Shown here piece by piece: positions 36,680 to 43,639 of a DNA stretch of 64,000 nt; position 1 is the stretch's first letter, and every line of letters begins with the position of its first letter. The notes beneath the pieces are model-generated. The model saw only the letters and a list, made by a program, of their open reading frames with translations, made no database searches and had not been told where the DNA came from. Source of the stretch: Chitinimonas_A lacunae (GTDB lineage: Bacteria > Pseudomonadota > Gammaproteobacteria > Burkholderiales > Chitinimonadaceae); NCBI RefSeq assembly GCF_042650885.1, contig NZ_JBHSBU010000001.1:1240001-1304000 (forward strand), given 5' to 3'. A program made the translations under genes and the position numbers.

Positions 36680-38203
36680 ATGACCGTTATCCGTCAGCAG
36701 GATTTCATCGACAGCATTGCCGATAGCCTGCAATACATCTCCTATTACCATCCCAAGGACTATATCGACGCGCTGGGTAAAGCCTACGAGCGCGAAGAGT
36801 CGCCAGCCGCCCGTGATGCCATCGCCCAGATCCTGACCAACAGCCGGATGTGCGCCGAAGGCCGGCGGCCGATCTGCCAGGATACCGGCATCGTCTGCGC
36901 CTTCGTCAGCGTCGGGATGGACGTGCGCTGGGAAGGCGCCACCATGTCGATCGAGGACATGGTCAACCAGGGCGTGCGCCAAGCCTATCTGCACCCCGAC
37001 AACAAACTGCGCGCCTCGGTCCTGGCCGACCCGGCCGGTGCCCGCCGCAACACCCGCGACAACACCCCTGCCGTCACCCATTTCGAGCTGGTGCCGGGCG
37101 ACAAGGTGGAAGTCCATATCGCCGCCAAAGGCGGTGGTTCGGAAAACAAGACCAAATTCGTGATGCTGAACCCGTCCGATTCGATCGTGGACTGGGTGCT
37201 CAAGACCGTGCCGCTGATGGGTGCCGGCTGGTGCCCGCCCGGGATGCTCGGCATCGGTATCGGCGGCACCGCCGAGAAGGCCATGCTGCTGGCCAAGCGC
37301 TCGCTGATGGACCCGATCGACATCCAGGAACTGATCGCACGCGGCCCGTCGAATCGGATCGAGGAATTGCGGCTCGAACTCTATGAAAAGGTCAATGCAC
37401 TGGGTATCGGCGCCCAGGGTCTGGGCGGCCTGTCGACCGTGCTCGACATCAAGATTCTCGACTACCCGACCCACGCCGCCAGCCTGCCGGTGGCGATGAT
37501 CCCGAACTGCGCGGCGACCCGCCATGTTCACTTCGAACTCGACGGCAGCGGTCCGGCCCAGCTCGAAGCGCCCAGGCTCGAAGACTGGCCGGCCGTCACC
37601 TGGACCCCCTCGGCCCAGGCGCGCCGCGTCCAGCTCGACCAGCTCAGCCGCGAAGACGTCAACAGCTGGAAGCCGGGCGAGACGCTGCTGCTCAACGGCA
37701 AGCTGCTGACCGGTCGCGATGCCGCCCATAAGCGGATGGTCGATATGCTCAACCGTGGCGAAAAGCTGCCGGTCGATTTCGCCAACCGCTTTATCTACTA
37801 CGTCGGCCCGGTTGACCCGGTGCGCGACGAAGCCGTCGGCCCGGCCGGCCCCACCACCGCCACCCGGATGGACAAGTTCACCGAACAGGTGCTGGCTCAG
37901 ACCGGCCTGCTCGGCATGGTCGGCAAGGCCGAACGCGGCCCGGTCGCCATCGATGCGATCAAGCAGCACCGCTCGGTCTACCTGATCGCCGTAGGCGGCG
38001 CCGCCTATCTGGTTTCCAAGGCGATCAAGAACGCCCGGGTGGTCGGCTTCGAAGACCTCGGCATGGAAGCGATCTACGAATTCGACGTGGTCGATATGCC
38101 AGTCACCGTCGCAGTCGATTCCAGCGGCGAATCGGTCCACAAGACCGGCCCGGCCGAATGGCAGGCCAGGATCGCCGCCAAGATCGAAGCCGTGGCGAAG
38201 TAA
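36680..38203 (+). CDS. fumA: Fumarate hydratase, class I (iron-sulfur)
   Basis: 507 residues. It interconverts fumarate and malate in the TCA cycle using an oxygen-sensitive 4Fe-4S cluster. The three cluster Cys are in PICQDTGIVC, GWCPPGMLGIGIGG and IPNCAATRH. The N-terminal alpha domain runs to about residue 280 and the C-terminal beta domain follows (LLNGKLLTGRDAAHKRM, YYVGPVDPV). This is the fused class I form rather than split alpha/beta subunits. The symbol fumA is used for the class; fumB would fit equally well. It has its own terminator at 38237. Confidence 0.96.
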   Translation: MTVIRQQDFIDSIADSLQYISYYHPKDYIDALGKAYEREESPAARDAIAQILTNSRMCAEGRRPICQDTGIVCAFVSVGMDVRWEGATMSIEDMVNQGVRQAYLHPDNKLRASVLADPAGARRNTRDNTPAVTHFELVPGDKVEVHIAAKGGGSENKTKFVMLNPSDSIVDWVLKTVPLMGAGWCPPGMLGIGIGGTAEKAMLLAKRSLMDPIDIQELIARGPSNRIEELRLELYEKVNALGIGAQGLGGLSTVLDIKILDYPTHAASLPVAMIPNCAATRHVHFELDGSGPAQLEAPRLEDWPAVTWTPSAQARRVQLDQLSREDVNSWKPGETLLLNGKLLTGRDAAHKRMVDMLNRGEKLPVDFANRFIYYVGPVDPVRDEAVGPAGPTTATRMDKFTEQVLAQTGLLGMVGKAERGPVAIDAIKQHRSVYLIAVGGAAYLVSKAIKNARVVGFEDLGMEAIYEFDVVDMPVTVAVDSSGESVHKTGPAEWQARIAAKIEAVAK

Positions 38204-38236
38204 GCACACGGCTGCGGCCCAGCGCGCGACGTACAG

Positions 38237-38264
38237 AGAGCCTGCATTGCAGGCTCTTTGTTTT
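38237..38264 (+). terminator. Intrinsic terminator of the fumarase gene
   Basis: AGAGCCTGC-ATT-GCAGGCTCT is a perfect 9-pair stem followed by TTGTTTT, 33 bases after the stop codon. Confidence 0.88.
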
Positions 38265-38300
38265 GAGACACATTTTTATATATTATTTATTTTTCTTGCT

Positions 38301-38329
38301 ATAGTTCTTGCAGAGGTTTTGCGTATTAT
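38301..38329 (+). promoter_or_regulatory. Promoter-like element before the acetyltransferase gene (divergent relative of the shared element)
   Basis: TAGTTCTTGCA is followed after eleven bases by TATTAT. The same layout (TAGTTCTTGCA, eleven bases, TATAAT) occurs at 56296-56323. It lies about 30 bases before the ATG at 38360. Confidence 0.45.
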
Positions 38330-38359
38330 TTGATTTTCGCCTCCACAGAACCCATCCCG

Positions 38360-38809
38360 ATGTATGCGATCACCCAGGAAGACCCGGACAGCCCCGACGC
38401 CCGTCGATTGATCGACGAACTGTCCGCCACGCTGGCCCGTATCGCCGGCGACAACGGTCCCAGCCCGTTCGATCTGTCCGAAGCGCGTGCACCACAAGCC
38501 CGTTTCGTCATCGCCCGCGACGCCTCGGGACAGGCGCTGGGCTGCGGCGCGCTGCGCCCCATCGCCCGCGATATTGCCGAACTGAAGCGGATGTATGCCC
38601 GCCAGGGAAGAAACGGTGTCGGCTCGGCAATGCTGAAGCATCTGGAGGAAGAAGCCCGCCAGCTCGGCTACCGCGCCCTCTGGCTGGAAACCCGCAAAAT
38701 CAACACCGTGGCCGTAGCCTTCTACCAGCGCCATGGCTATCTGATCATTCCCAACTTCGGCAAGTATGCAGGGCGCGACGATGCAGTGTGCTTTGCCAAG
38801 TCGCTGTAG
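38360..38809 (+). CDS. GNAT family N-acetyltransferase
   Basis: 149 residues with the acetyl-CoA binding fold. GCGALRPI and AELKRMYARQGRNGVGSAML give the Q/RxxGxG/A loop (RNGVGSA), and ALWLETRKIN, FYQRHGY complete the domain. The first in-frame TTG upstream (38330) has no support, so I use ATG 38360. The substrate cannot be predicted. It appears to be transcribed alone from an AT-rich upstream region. Confidence 0.9.
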   Translation: MYAITQEDPDSPDARRLIDELSATLARIAGDNGPSPFDLSEARAPQARFVIARDASGQALGCGALRPIARDIAELKRMYARQGRNGVGSAMLKHLEEEARQLGYRALWLETRKINTVAVAFYQRHGYLIIPNFGKYAGRDDAVCFAKSL

Positions 38810-38923
38810 CATTCAGCCCGCCGGGCCGCCGACTTGCCAGACGACCTGTGGGTCCTTGCCAAGCCGCAACAGATCAATCGCGACATAGCGGGTGTCCTTC
38901 AGCCGGAAACAGATATCACACTG

Positions 38924-39436
38924 CTAATTACACCGATACCGCAGCTGCACCAGACCCGTATCGAACGCCAGGGTCGATTCGAGCTTCAGCCGGTGGCTGA
39001 GGTCGCTGTTGGGGAATAGCGGGATGCCGCGTCCGAGAATGATCGGGTGGATCGACACCACGAATTCGTCGATCAGGCGATGTTGCAGACAGGTGGCGAT
39101 CAGCGCGCCGCCGCCCACCAGCCAGACCAGCCCGCCTTCCTGGCTGCGCAGGTCGGCGATGAAATCGGCGGCATCGCCGCTGACGGCTTCGATATCGTCG
39201 TTGCTCCAGCTCAGCGGCCGGCTGGAGAACACATAGGCGCGTTTACCCGGATAGGGGTAGTCGCCGGTACTCAGACACTGGTCATAGGTCTTGCGGCCCA
39301 TCAACAAGGTCTCGACCTGGTTGTAGAACGCCTGATAGCCGTAATCCTGATCGGTGAACAGCCAATCGACCGAACCGTCGGCCCGGGCGATATAGCCATC
39401 GAGGCTGGTAGCGATAAACAGCGAGACCTTGCGCAT
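38924..39436 (-). CDS. Dihydrofolate reductase-like (RibD C-terminal family) protein
   Basis: 170 residues of the RibD C-terminal / DHFR-fold family: ATSLDGYIARADGSVDWL, LLMGRKTY, VWLVGGGALIATCL, SIHPIILGRGIPLF. These stand-alone proteins (YyaP/YwjB type) bind NADPH; their substrates are mostly unknown. It starts 9 bases after the hldD stop, so the two form an operon, although no functional link to LPS synthesis is known. Confidence 0.9.
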   Translation of the reverse strand: MRKVSLFIATSLDGYIARADGSVDWLFTDQDYGYQAFYNQVETLLMGRKTYDQCLSTGDYPYPGKRAYVFSSRPLSWSNDDIEAVSGDAADFIADLRSQEGGLVWLVGGGALIATCLQHRLIDEFVVSIHPIILGRGIPLFPNSDLSHRLKLESTLAFDTGLVQLRYRCN

Positions 39437-39445
39437 GGCGACTTC

Positions 39446-40444
39446 CTAGCGCGACTGGCGATACAGCCACTGGATATAGCGCGACACCCCCTGCTCGACA
39501 TCGAGGAACTCCTCGCTGTAGCCAGCCGAGCGCAGCTGGCTGATATCGGCCTGGGTGAAGCTCTGATAGCGGCCACGCAGCGCGTCGGGGAACGGGATGT
39601 ACTCGAGCAGGCCTTCGGCTACCAAGGCAGTCAGCGGCAGCACTTCCTGACCCTGCTCGCGCCGGCAGGCATTGACCGTGGCGGCGGCGAGTTCATTGAA
39701 GGTCTGGGCGCGGCCCGTGCCGAGGTTGAAGATGCCGCTTTGCTCGGAATGGTCGAGGAAATACAGATTGACCTTGACCACATCCTCGACCGATACGAAA
39801 TCGCGCTGCTGCTCGCCATTGCCGTAGCCGTCGCAGCCCTCGAACAGCCGGACCCGGCCTTCGCTGCGGTATTGCTGGAAATGATGGTAAGCCACCGAGG
39901 CCATCCGGCCCTTATGGCCTTCGCGCTGGCCGTAGACATTGAAATAGCGCAGGCCGACCACCTGGGCGCTCAGGTCATCCCAGCGCCGCCGCACGATCTG
40001 GTCGAACAGCGCCTTGGAATAGCCATAGACATTGAGCGGCCGCTCGAACTCGCGCTGCTCGCTGAATACCCGGCCGCCACCGTAGACAGCAGCGCTGGAG
40101 GCATAGATGAACGGCACTTCCTCGGCCTGGCAGTAGTCGAGCAGGGCCAGCGAATATTGATAGTTATTGTCGAGGACATAACGCCCGTCGCGCTCCATGG
40201 TGTCGGAGCAGGCGCCCTGGTGCAGCACGGCGCGGATCTCGCCTTCGAAGTCGCCCGCGTCGAGCTGTTCGATAAAGTCTTCTTTGTCGACGTAGTGAGC
40301 GATATCGCAATCGGCCAGATTGACGAATTTGTCGCCGTTTTTCAGATTGTCGACCGCGATGATGTCGGTTTCGCCGCGTTCGTTGAGCGCCTTGATCAGA
40401 TTGGAACCGATAAACCCGGCCGCGCCGGTGACGACGATATACAT
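39446..40444 (-). CDS. hldD: ADP-L-glycero-D-manno-heptose 6-epimerase
   Basis: 332 residues. It converts ADP-D-glycero- to ADP-L-glycero-D-manno-heptose, the last step in making the heptose donor for the LPS inner core. An N-terminal Rossmann motif (VVTGAAGFIGSNL), the conserved LHQGACSDTME, the catalytic YxxxK (YGYSKALFD) and the YFNVYGQRE segment are all present. The long frame extends to 40906, but ATG 40444 follows CAGGAAAC and matches the family's start. hldA, another gene of the same pathway, lies at the right edge of the window. Confidence 0.97.
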   Translation of the reverse strand: MYIVVTGAAGFIGSNLIKALNERGETDIIAVDNLKNGDKFVNLADCDIAHYVDKEDFIEQLDAGDFEGEIRAVLHQGACSDTMERDGRYVLDNNYQYSLALLDYCQAEEVPFIYASSAAVYGGGRVFSEQREFERPLNVYGYSKALFDQIVRRRWDDLSAQVVGLRYFNVYGQREGHKGRMASVAYHHFQQYRSEGRVRLFEGCDGYGNGEQQRDFVSVEDVVKVNLYFLDHSEQSGIFNLGTGRAQTFNELAAATVNACRREQGQEVLPLTALVAEGLLEYIPFPDALRGRYQSFTQADISQLRSAGYSEEFLDVEQGVSRYIQWLYRQSR

Positions 40445-40635
40445 ATTGGCGTTTCCTGAGCGGGCAAAAAAGCAATTGTACCTGCTGGCACGGCTTCGGC
40501 GTTCTCCACCATATTCATATATCGCAACGCGGCGCTGTACTAATGCAACTGGCATAAGCGGGCAGGCTTGGCGATAATCCGCCCCGGCCGTGGCTGGCAA
40601 CAGCCGGCCGCCTTCCTTCACCTTGGAATACCGCG

Positions 40636-41109
40636 ATGAAAACAAAGCCAAAAACCCTGAGCATCTGTATTTCTGCCTTGCTTGCCCTGAGCGCCGTCGG
40701 CGCCCAGGCTCAACAAACGATGGTGCTAGACCCGGAACTGGGCCTGTCGACCGAGCTGGCGCAAAGCCTGCCGCAGGTCGGGGACGATGTCTCGGCACTG
40801 TACGACCTGTATCGGGTGGCACTGCGCCTGTCGCCGAACAAGCCCATTCCGATGCCCAAGATCGATGTGGTGATGAAGGACTTCCGCAAGTACAGCTTCG
40901 AATCACACGAGACCCGCGCCCGCAACTACCACGACTTTATCGGTAGTGCCGGCAGCTGGACCGTGCGCCGCGACGGCGTGGTGGTGTGCCAGGCCTGCAG
41001 CGGCCATGCCAAGCTGGCCGGCGACGGCTACTGGATCTTCGTCCAGCCCGAAGGCAGCACCAGCCCGAGCCAGGTCTGGGCCGTCCAACTGGCCGGTCGG
41101 CAGGAATAA
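40636..41109 (+). CDS. Secreted protein of unknown function
   Basis: 157 residues with a clear Sec signal (ICISALLALSAVGAQAQQ, cleavage probably after AQA). The mature protein is about 130 residues. It has a single Cys pair (VVCQACSGH) and a C-terminal part rich in short strands (SWTVRRDGVVV, YWIFVQPEGS). I recognise no family. It is divergent from hldD with about 190 bases between starts and ends at a strong terminator. Confidence 0.8.
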   Translation: MKTKPKTLSICISALLALSAVGAQAQQTMVLDPELGLSTELAQSLPQVGDDVSALYDLYRVALRLSPNKPIPMPKIDVVMKDFRKYSFESHETRARNYHDFIGSAGSWTVRRDGVVVCQACSGHAKLAGDGYWIFVQPEGSTSPSQVWAVQLAGRQE

Positions 41110-41173
41110 GCGGCGGTCGTATACGGACCGGGTCGGGCCGCAGTCCGATCTCTGCGTCCGGACACAAAAGTAA

Positions 41174-41215
41174 AAAACAAGGACCATTCGTCACAAGACG
41201 AGTGGTCCTTGTTTT
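41174..41215. terminator. Bidirectional intrinsic terminator
   Basis: AAAACAAGGACCATTCGTC and GACGAGTGGTCCTTGTTTT pair over 19 bases with one wobble and an ACAA loop. It separates the secreted protein gene from the convergent msrB. Confidence 0.9.
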
Positions 41216-41231
41216 CATAAAAGAAAAAATC

Positions 41232-41630
41232 CTACTCGGACTTTTTCGGCTCCAGCCTCAGCGAGGCCGAGTTGACGCAGTAGCGCAGACCGGTCGGCGC
41301 CGGACCATCCTCGAACACATGGCCCAGATGGGCATCGCAGGCTTCGCACAGAATCTCGGTCCGCACCATACCGTGGCTGCGATCGACCCGTTCGGCCACG
41401 GCACCGGGCACGGCACGGAAGAAGGAAGGCCAGCCGCAGCCGGCATCGAACTTGGTGTCGGACTCGAACAGTGGGGCATTGCAGCAGATGCAGCGATACA
41501 GGCCCGGGGTGCGGGTATCCCAATAGACCCCGCTAAAGGGTCGCTCGGTATGGGCCAGGCGGGTCACGCGAAACTGTTGCTCATCGAGCTGGGCTTGCCA
41601 CTCGGCGTCGCTTTTGACTACTTTTGCCAT
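41232..41630 (-). CDS. msrB: Peptide-methionine (R)-S-oxide reductase
   Basis: 132 residues. It repairs methionine-R-sulfoxide in proteins. Two CxxC zinc pairs (CICC, CEAC), the CGWPSFF motif, HGMVRTEI, and the catalytic Cys in RYCVNSASL are all present. There is no signal peptide, so it is cytoplasmic. The start at ATG 41630 lies six bases after AAGGAG; the frame is open upstream to 41813 without family similarity. It is divergent from the SDR gene. Confidence 0.96.
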   Translation of the reverse strand: MAKVVKSDAEWQAQLDEQQFRVTRLAHTERPFSGVYWDTRTPGLYRCICCNAPLFESDTKFDAGCGWPSFFRAVPGAVAERVDRSHGMVRTEILCEACDAHLGHVFEDGPAPTGLRYCVNSASLRLEPKKSE

Positions 41631-41735
41631 CTCCATCTCCTTTTCAGTCGGGGCCGCAGCGGGGCTGCCGTTCAGCCCGGCGGCAGGCGCCCATGGTAGA
41701 CTTCCCCGTTTAGTCGAACCGCACCGGAAACGCTT

Positions 41736-42506
41736 ATGCAGCCCTGGGAGTCTTTCAACGCATCGCCCGATTATCTCAAGGATCGTGTGATCCTGGTCAC
41801 CGGCGCAGGTCAAGGGCTAGGCGAGACGGCCGCGCTGGCTTTTGCCCGCCATGGCGCCACCGTGATCCTGCTGGGCCGCAACGAGAAAAAGCTGGCCCGC
41901 GTCTACGACGCCATCGAGGCGGCGGGTGGCCCGCAGCCGGCGGCCATCCCAGTCGATCTGGCCGCCATGACCGACCAGGATTGCGTCAATCTGGCCAATC
42001 TGATCTGGAAGGAATTCGACCGGCTCGACGCAATCTTCCATTGCGCCAACGGCTTTACCTTCCTCTCTCCCCTGATCAATCAGAAGCTCGAAGAATGGGT
42101 CGAGATGTTCCGCGCCAATGTGGCGGCGCCTTTTGCCCTGACCCGTGCCCTGCTGCCGATGCTCAAGCGCGCCGGCGACAGCTCGGTGGTATTCGTGGGC
42201 GAAAGCCACGGCCTCCAACCCAAGGCGTTCTGGGGCGGCTACGCGGTCAGCCGGGCCGGTCAGGCGGCGCTGGCGCGGATCGCCGCCGACGAATGGGAAC
42301 GCGAGTTGCGGGTCAATCTGCTGGTTCCCGGGCCGATGCGCGGCCCGTTCCGACTCAAGACCCATCCCGCCGAAGACCTCGAATCGCTGCCGCCGTTGCA
42401 GGCCTTTGAACCGGCCCTGTTGTGGGCCATCGGCCCGGCCAGCCGTGGCCATAACGGCGAAACCTGGTTCTGGGGCGATCAGGAGACAGCCCATGCACAA
42501 GGATAA
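41736..42506 (+). CDS. YciK-like short-chain dehydrogenase/reductase family protein
   Basis: 256 residues of the SDR fold: TGAGQGLGETAALAFARHGA (cofactor loop GxxxGxG), NVAAPFALTRALLP, and SVVFVGESHG. The active-site YxxxK reads Y169-AVSR, so the catalytic Lys is Arg at 173. E. coli YciK, from memory, keeps YAASK. The change may lower or alter activity. The last 14 bases overlap hslR, so translation is coupled. Substrate unknown. Confidence 0.92.
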   Translation: MQPWESFNASPDYLKDRVILVTGAGQGLGETAALAFARHGATVILLGRNEKKLARVYDAIEAAGGPQPAAIPVDLAAMTDQDCVNLANLIWKEFDRLDAIFHCANGFTFLSPLINQKLEEWVEMFRANVAAPFALTRALLPMLKRAGDSSVVFVGESHGLQPKAFWGGYAVSRAGQAALARIAADEWERELRVNLLVPGPMRGPFRLKTHPAEDLESLPPLQAFEPALLWAIGPASRGHNGETWFWGDQETAHAQG

Positions 42507-42900
42507 AGACGAACAGCCGGTCCGCATCGATAAATGGCTGTGGGCCGCCCGCTTCTTCAAGACCCGCTCGATTGCCACCGACGCCATCGACGGCGGCCAC
42601 GTCCACCTCAATGGCGACCGAGTCAAACCGGCGCGGGCGCTCAAGGTGGGCGACCGCTTGCGTATCCGCACCCTCGGCGATGAGTTCGAGGTGGTGGTGG
42701 AAGCCCTGTCCGACCGCCGCGGCCCCGCCAGCGTCGCCCAGACGCTGTATCGCGAAACCGACGAGAGCTTGCAGGCCCGCGAACGCCGCCGCGAGGAAGA
42801 AGCCTTGGCACCGCAGTTCGACCACCCGGCTGCACGCGGTCGCCCGACCAAGAAATGGCGCCGCCAGTTGCACCGTTTCGAACGCAGCAATCAGGACTGA
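42493..42900 (+). CDS. hslR: S4-domain RNA-binding heat shock protein Hsp15
   Basis: 135 residues. The N-terminal S4 domain (RIDKWLWAARFFKTRSIATDAIDGG, VHLNGDRVKPARALKVGD) binds RNA; Hsp15 in E. coli rescues 50S subunits carrying nascent chains. The C-terminal tail is highly charged and basic (ARERRREEE, GRPTKKWRRQLHRF), as in the family. ATG 42493 follows AGGAG by seven bases and lies inside the end of the SDR gene. Confidence 0.94.
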   Translation: MHKDKDEQPVRIDKWLWAARFFKTRSIATDAIDGGHVHLNGDRVKPARALKVGDRLRIRTLGDEFEVVVEALSDRRGPASVAQTLYRETDESLQARERRREEEALAPQFDHPAARGRPTKKWRRQLHRFERSNQD

Positions 42901-42998
42901 AGCCACTTCCAGCCCCTTATACCGGCTCGCACCCCGTTCGGCCATGCGCTATAAACCTTGCATGCGTCACGGAGCGCGGGCCGGCGAGGCAAACTCCC

Positions 42999-43535
42999 AT
43001 GGATGATATTGTTCGCGCCGCCATGGCCAAATGGCCGACGGTGCCAGCCGTCTACGGCTGGCTGTCGCTCGACGCCCGGGGCGACTGGCACTTGCAGGGC
43101 CAGCGGCTCAGCCACCCGGGCCTGCTCGATTTCATCGGTCGCAATTACCAGGCCGACGCCGACGGTGCCTGGCATTTCCAGAACGGCCCGCAGCGGGTCT
43201 ATGTCGAGTGCGAGCGAGCGCCCCTGGTGGCGCGGCTCGGCGCCGACGGCCTGTGCGACCAGTTCGGCCGTCCGCTGGGTCCGCTTGAGGCGGTCTATGT
43301 CGATCAGACGGGCGACGTCTGGTTTGCCAGTGCCGCCGGCCCGGCCAGTCTTGACGATCGTGAGCTGGCGGCCTGGATCGAACAGCTAGAAGGCCCGGCA
43401 CTGGACGAGTGGCTCGATCAGTCCGAGGCGGCGCCCCGGTTCTGCGGTCTGGCGCTGCAAGCTGCCCAGGTGGGTGAAATGCCCACAGTGCTGGGGTTCA
43501 TCGCCGTACCTTGTACATCGATTCACAAAAAATAA
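42999..43535 (+). CDS. Conserved protein of unknown function (DUF2946/DUF2944-like)
   Basis: 178 residues. The N-terminus (MDDIVRAAMAKWPTVPAVYGWLSLD) and central FIGRNYQADADGAWHFQNGPQRVYVE resemble a betaproteobacterial family I recall under DUF2946 or DUF2944; I cannot confirm the number. It has no membrane segment or signal. The acidic C-terminal half (DDRELAAWIEQLEG, LDEWLDQSE) has no known motif. It lies about 100 bases after hslR in the same direction. Confidence 0.85.
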   Translation: MDDIVRAAMAKWPTVPAVYGWLSLDARGDWHLQGQRLSHPGLLDFIGRNYQADADGAWHFQNGPQRVYVECERAPLVARLGADGLCDQFGRPLGPLEAVYVDQTGDVWFASAAGPASLDDRELAAWIEQLEGPALDEWLDQSEAAPRFCGLALQAAQVGEMPTVLGFIAVPCTSIHKK

Positions 43536-43537
43536 GC

Positions 43538-43567
43538 CGCTTGCTGGTACTATCGAGCGCTTGCTGG
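43538..43567 (+). promoter_or_regulatory. Pair of direct repeats upstream of the PhoD-like gene
   Basis: CGCTTGCTGG occurs at 43538 and again at 43558, exactly 20 bases apart, so both would face the same side of the helix. They lie about 75-100 bases before the ATG at 43640. Possible activator site. Confidence 0.35.
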
Positions 43568-43639
43568 CCGGACTGCGACCGGTCTGAATAATCCTCGCGC
43601 GCAGCCGTCGCGTCGTAACAATGAAACAGGAGATCTCGC

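Noticed and set aside
36560..38209. Minus-strand open frame of 549 codons opposite the fumarase gene
   Set aside because: Mirror frame of a clear class I fumarase.
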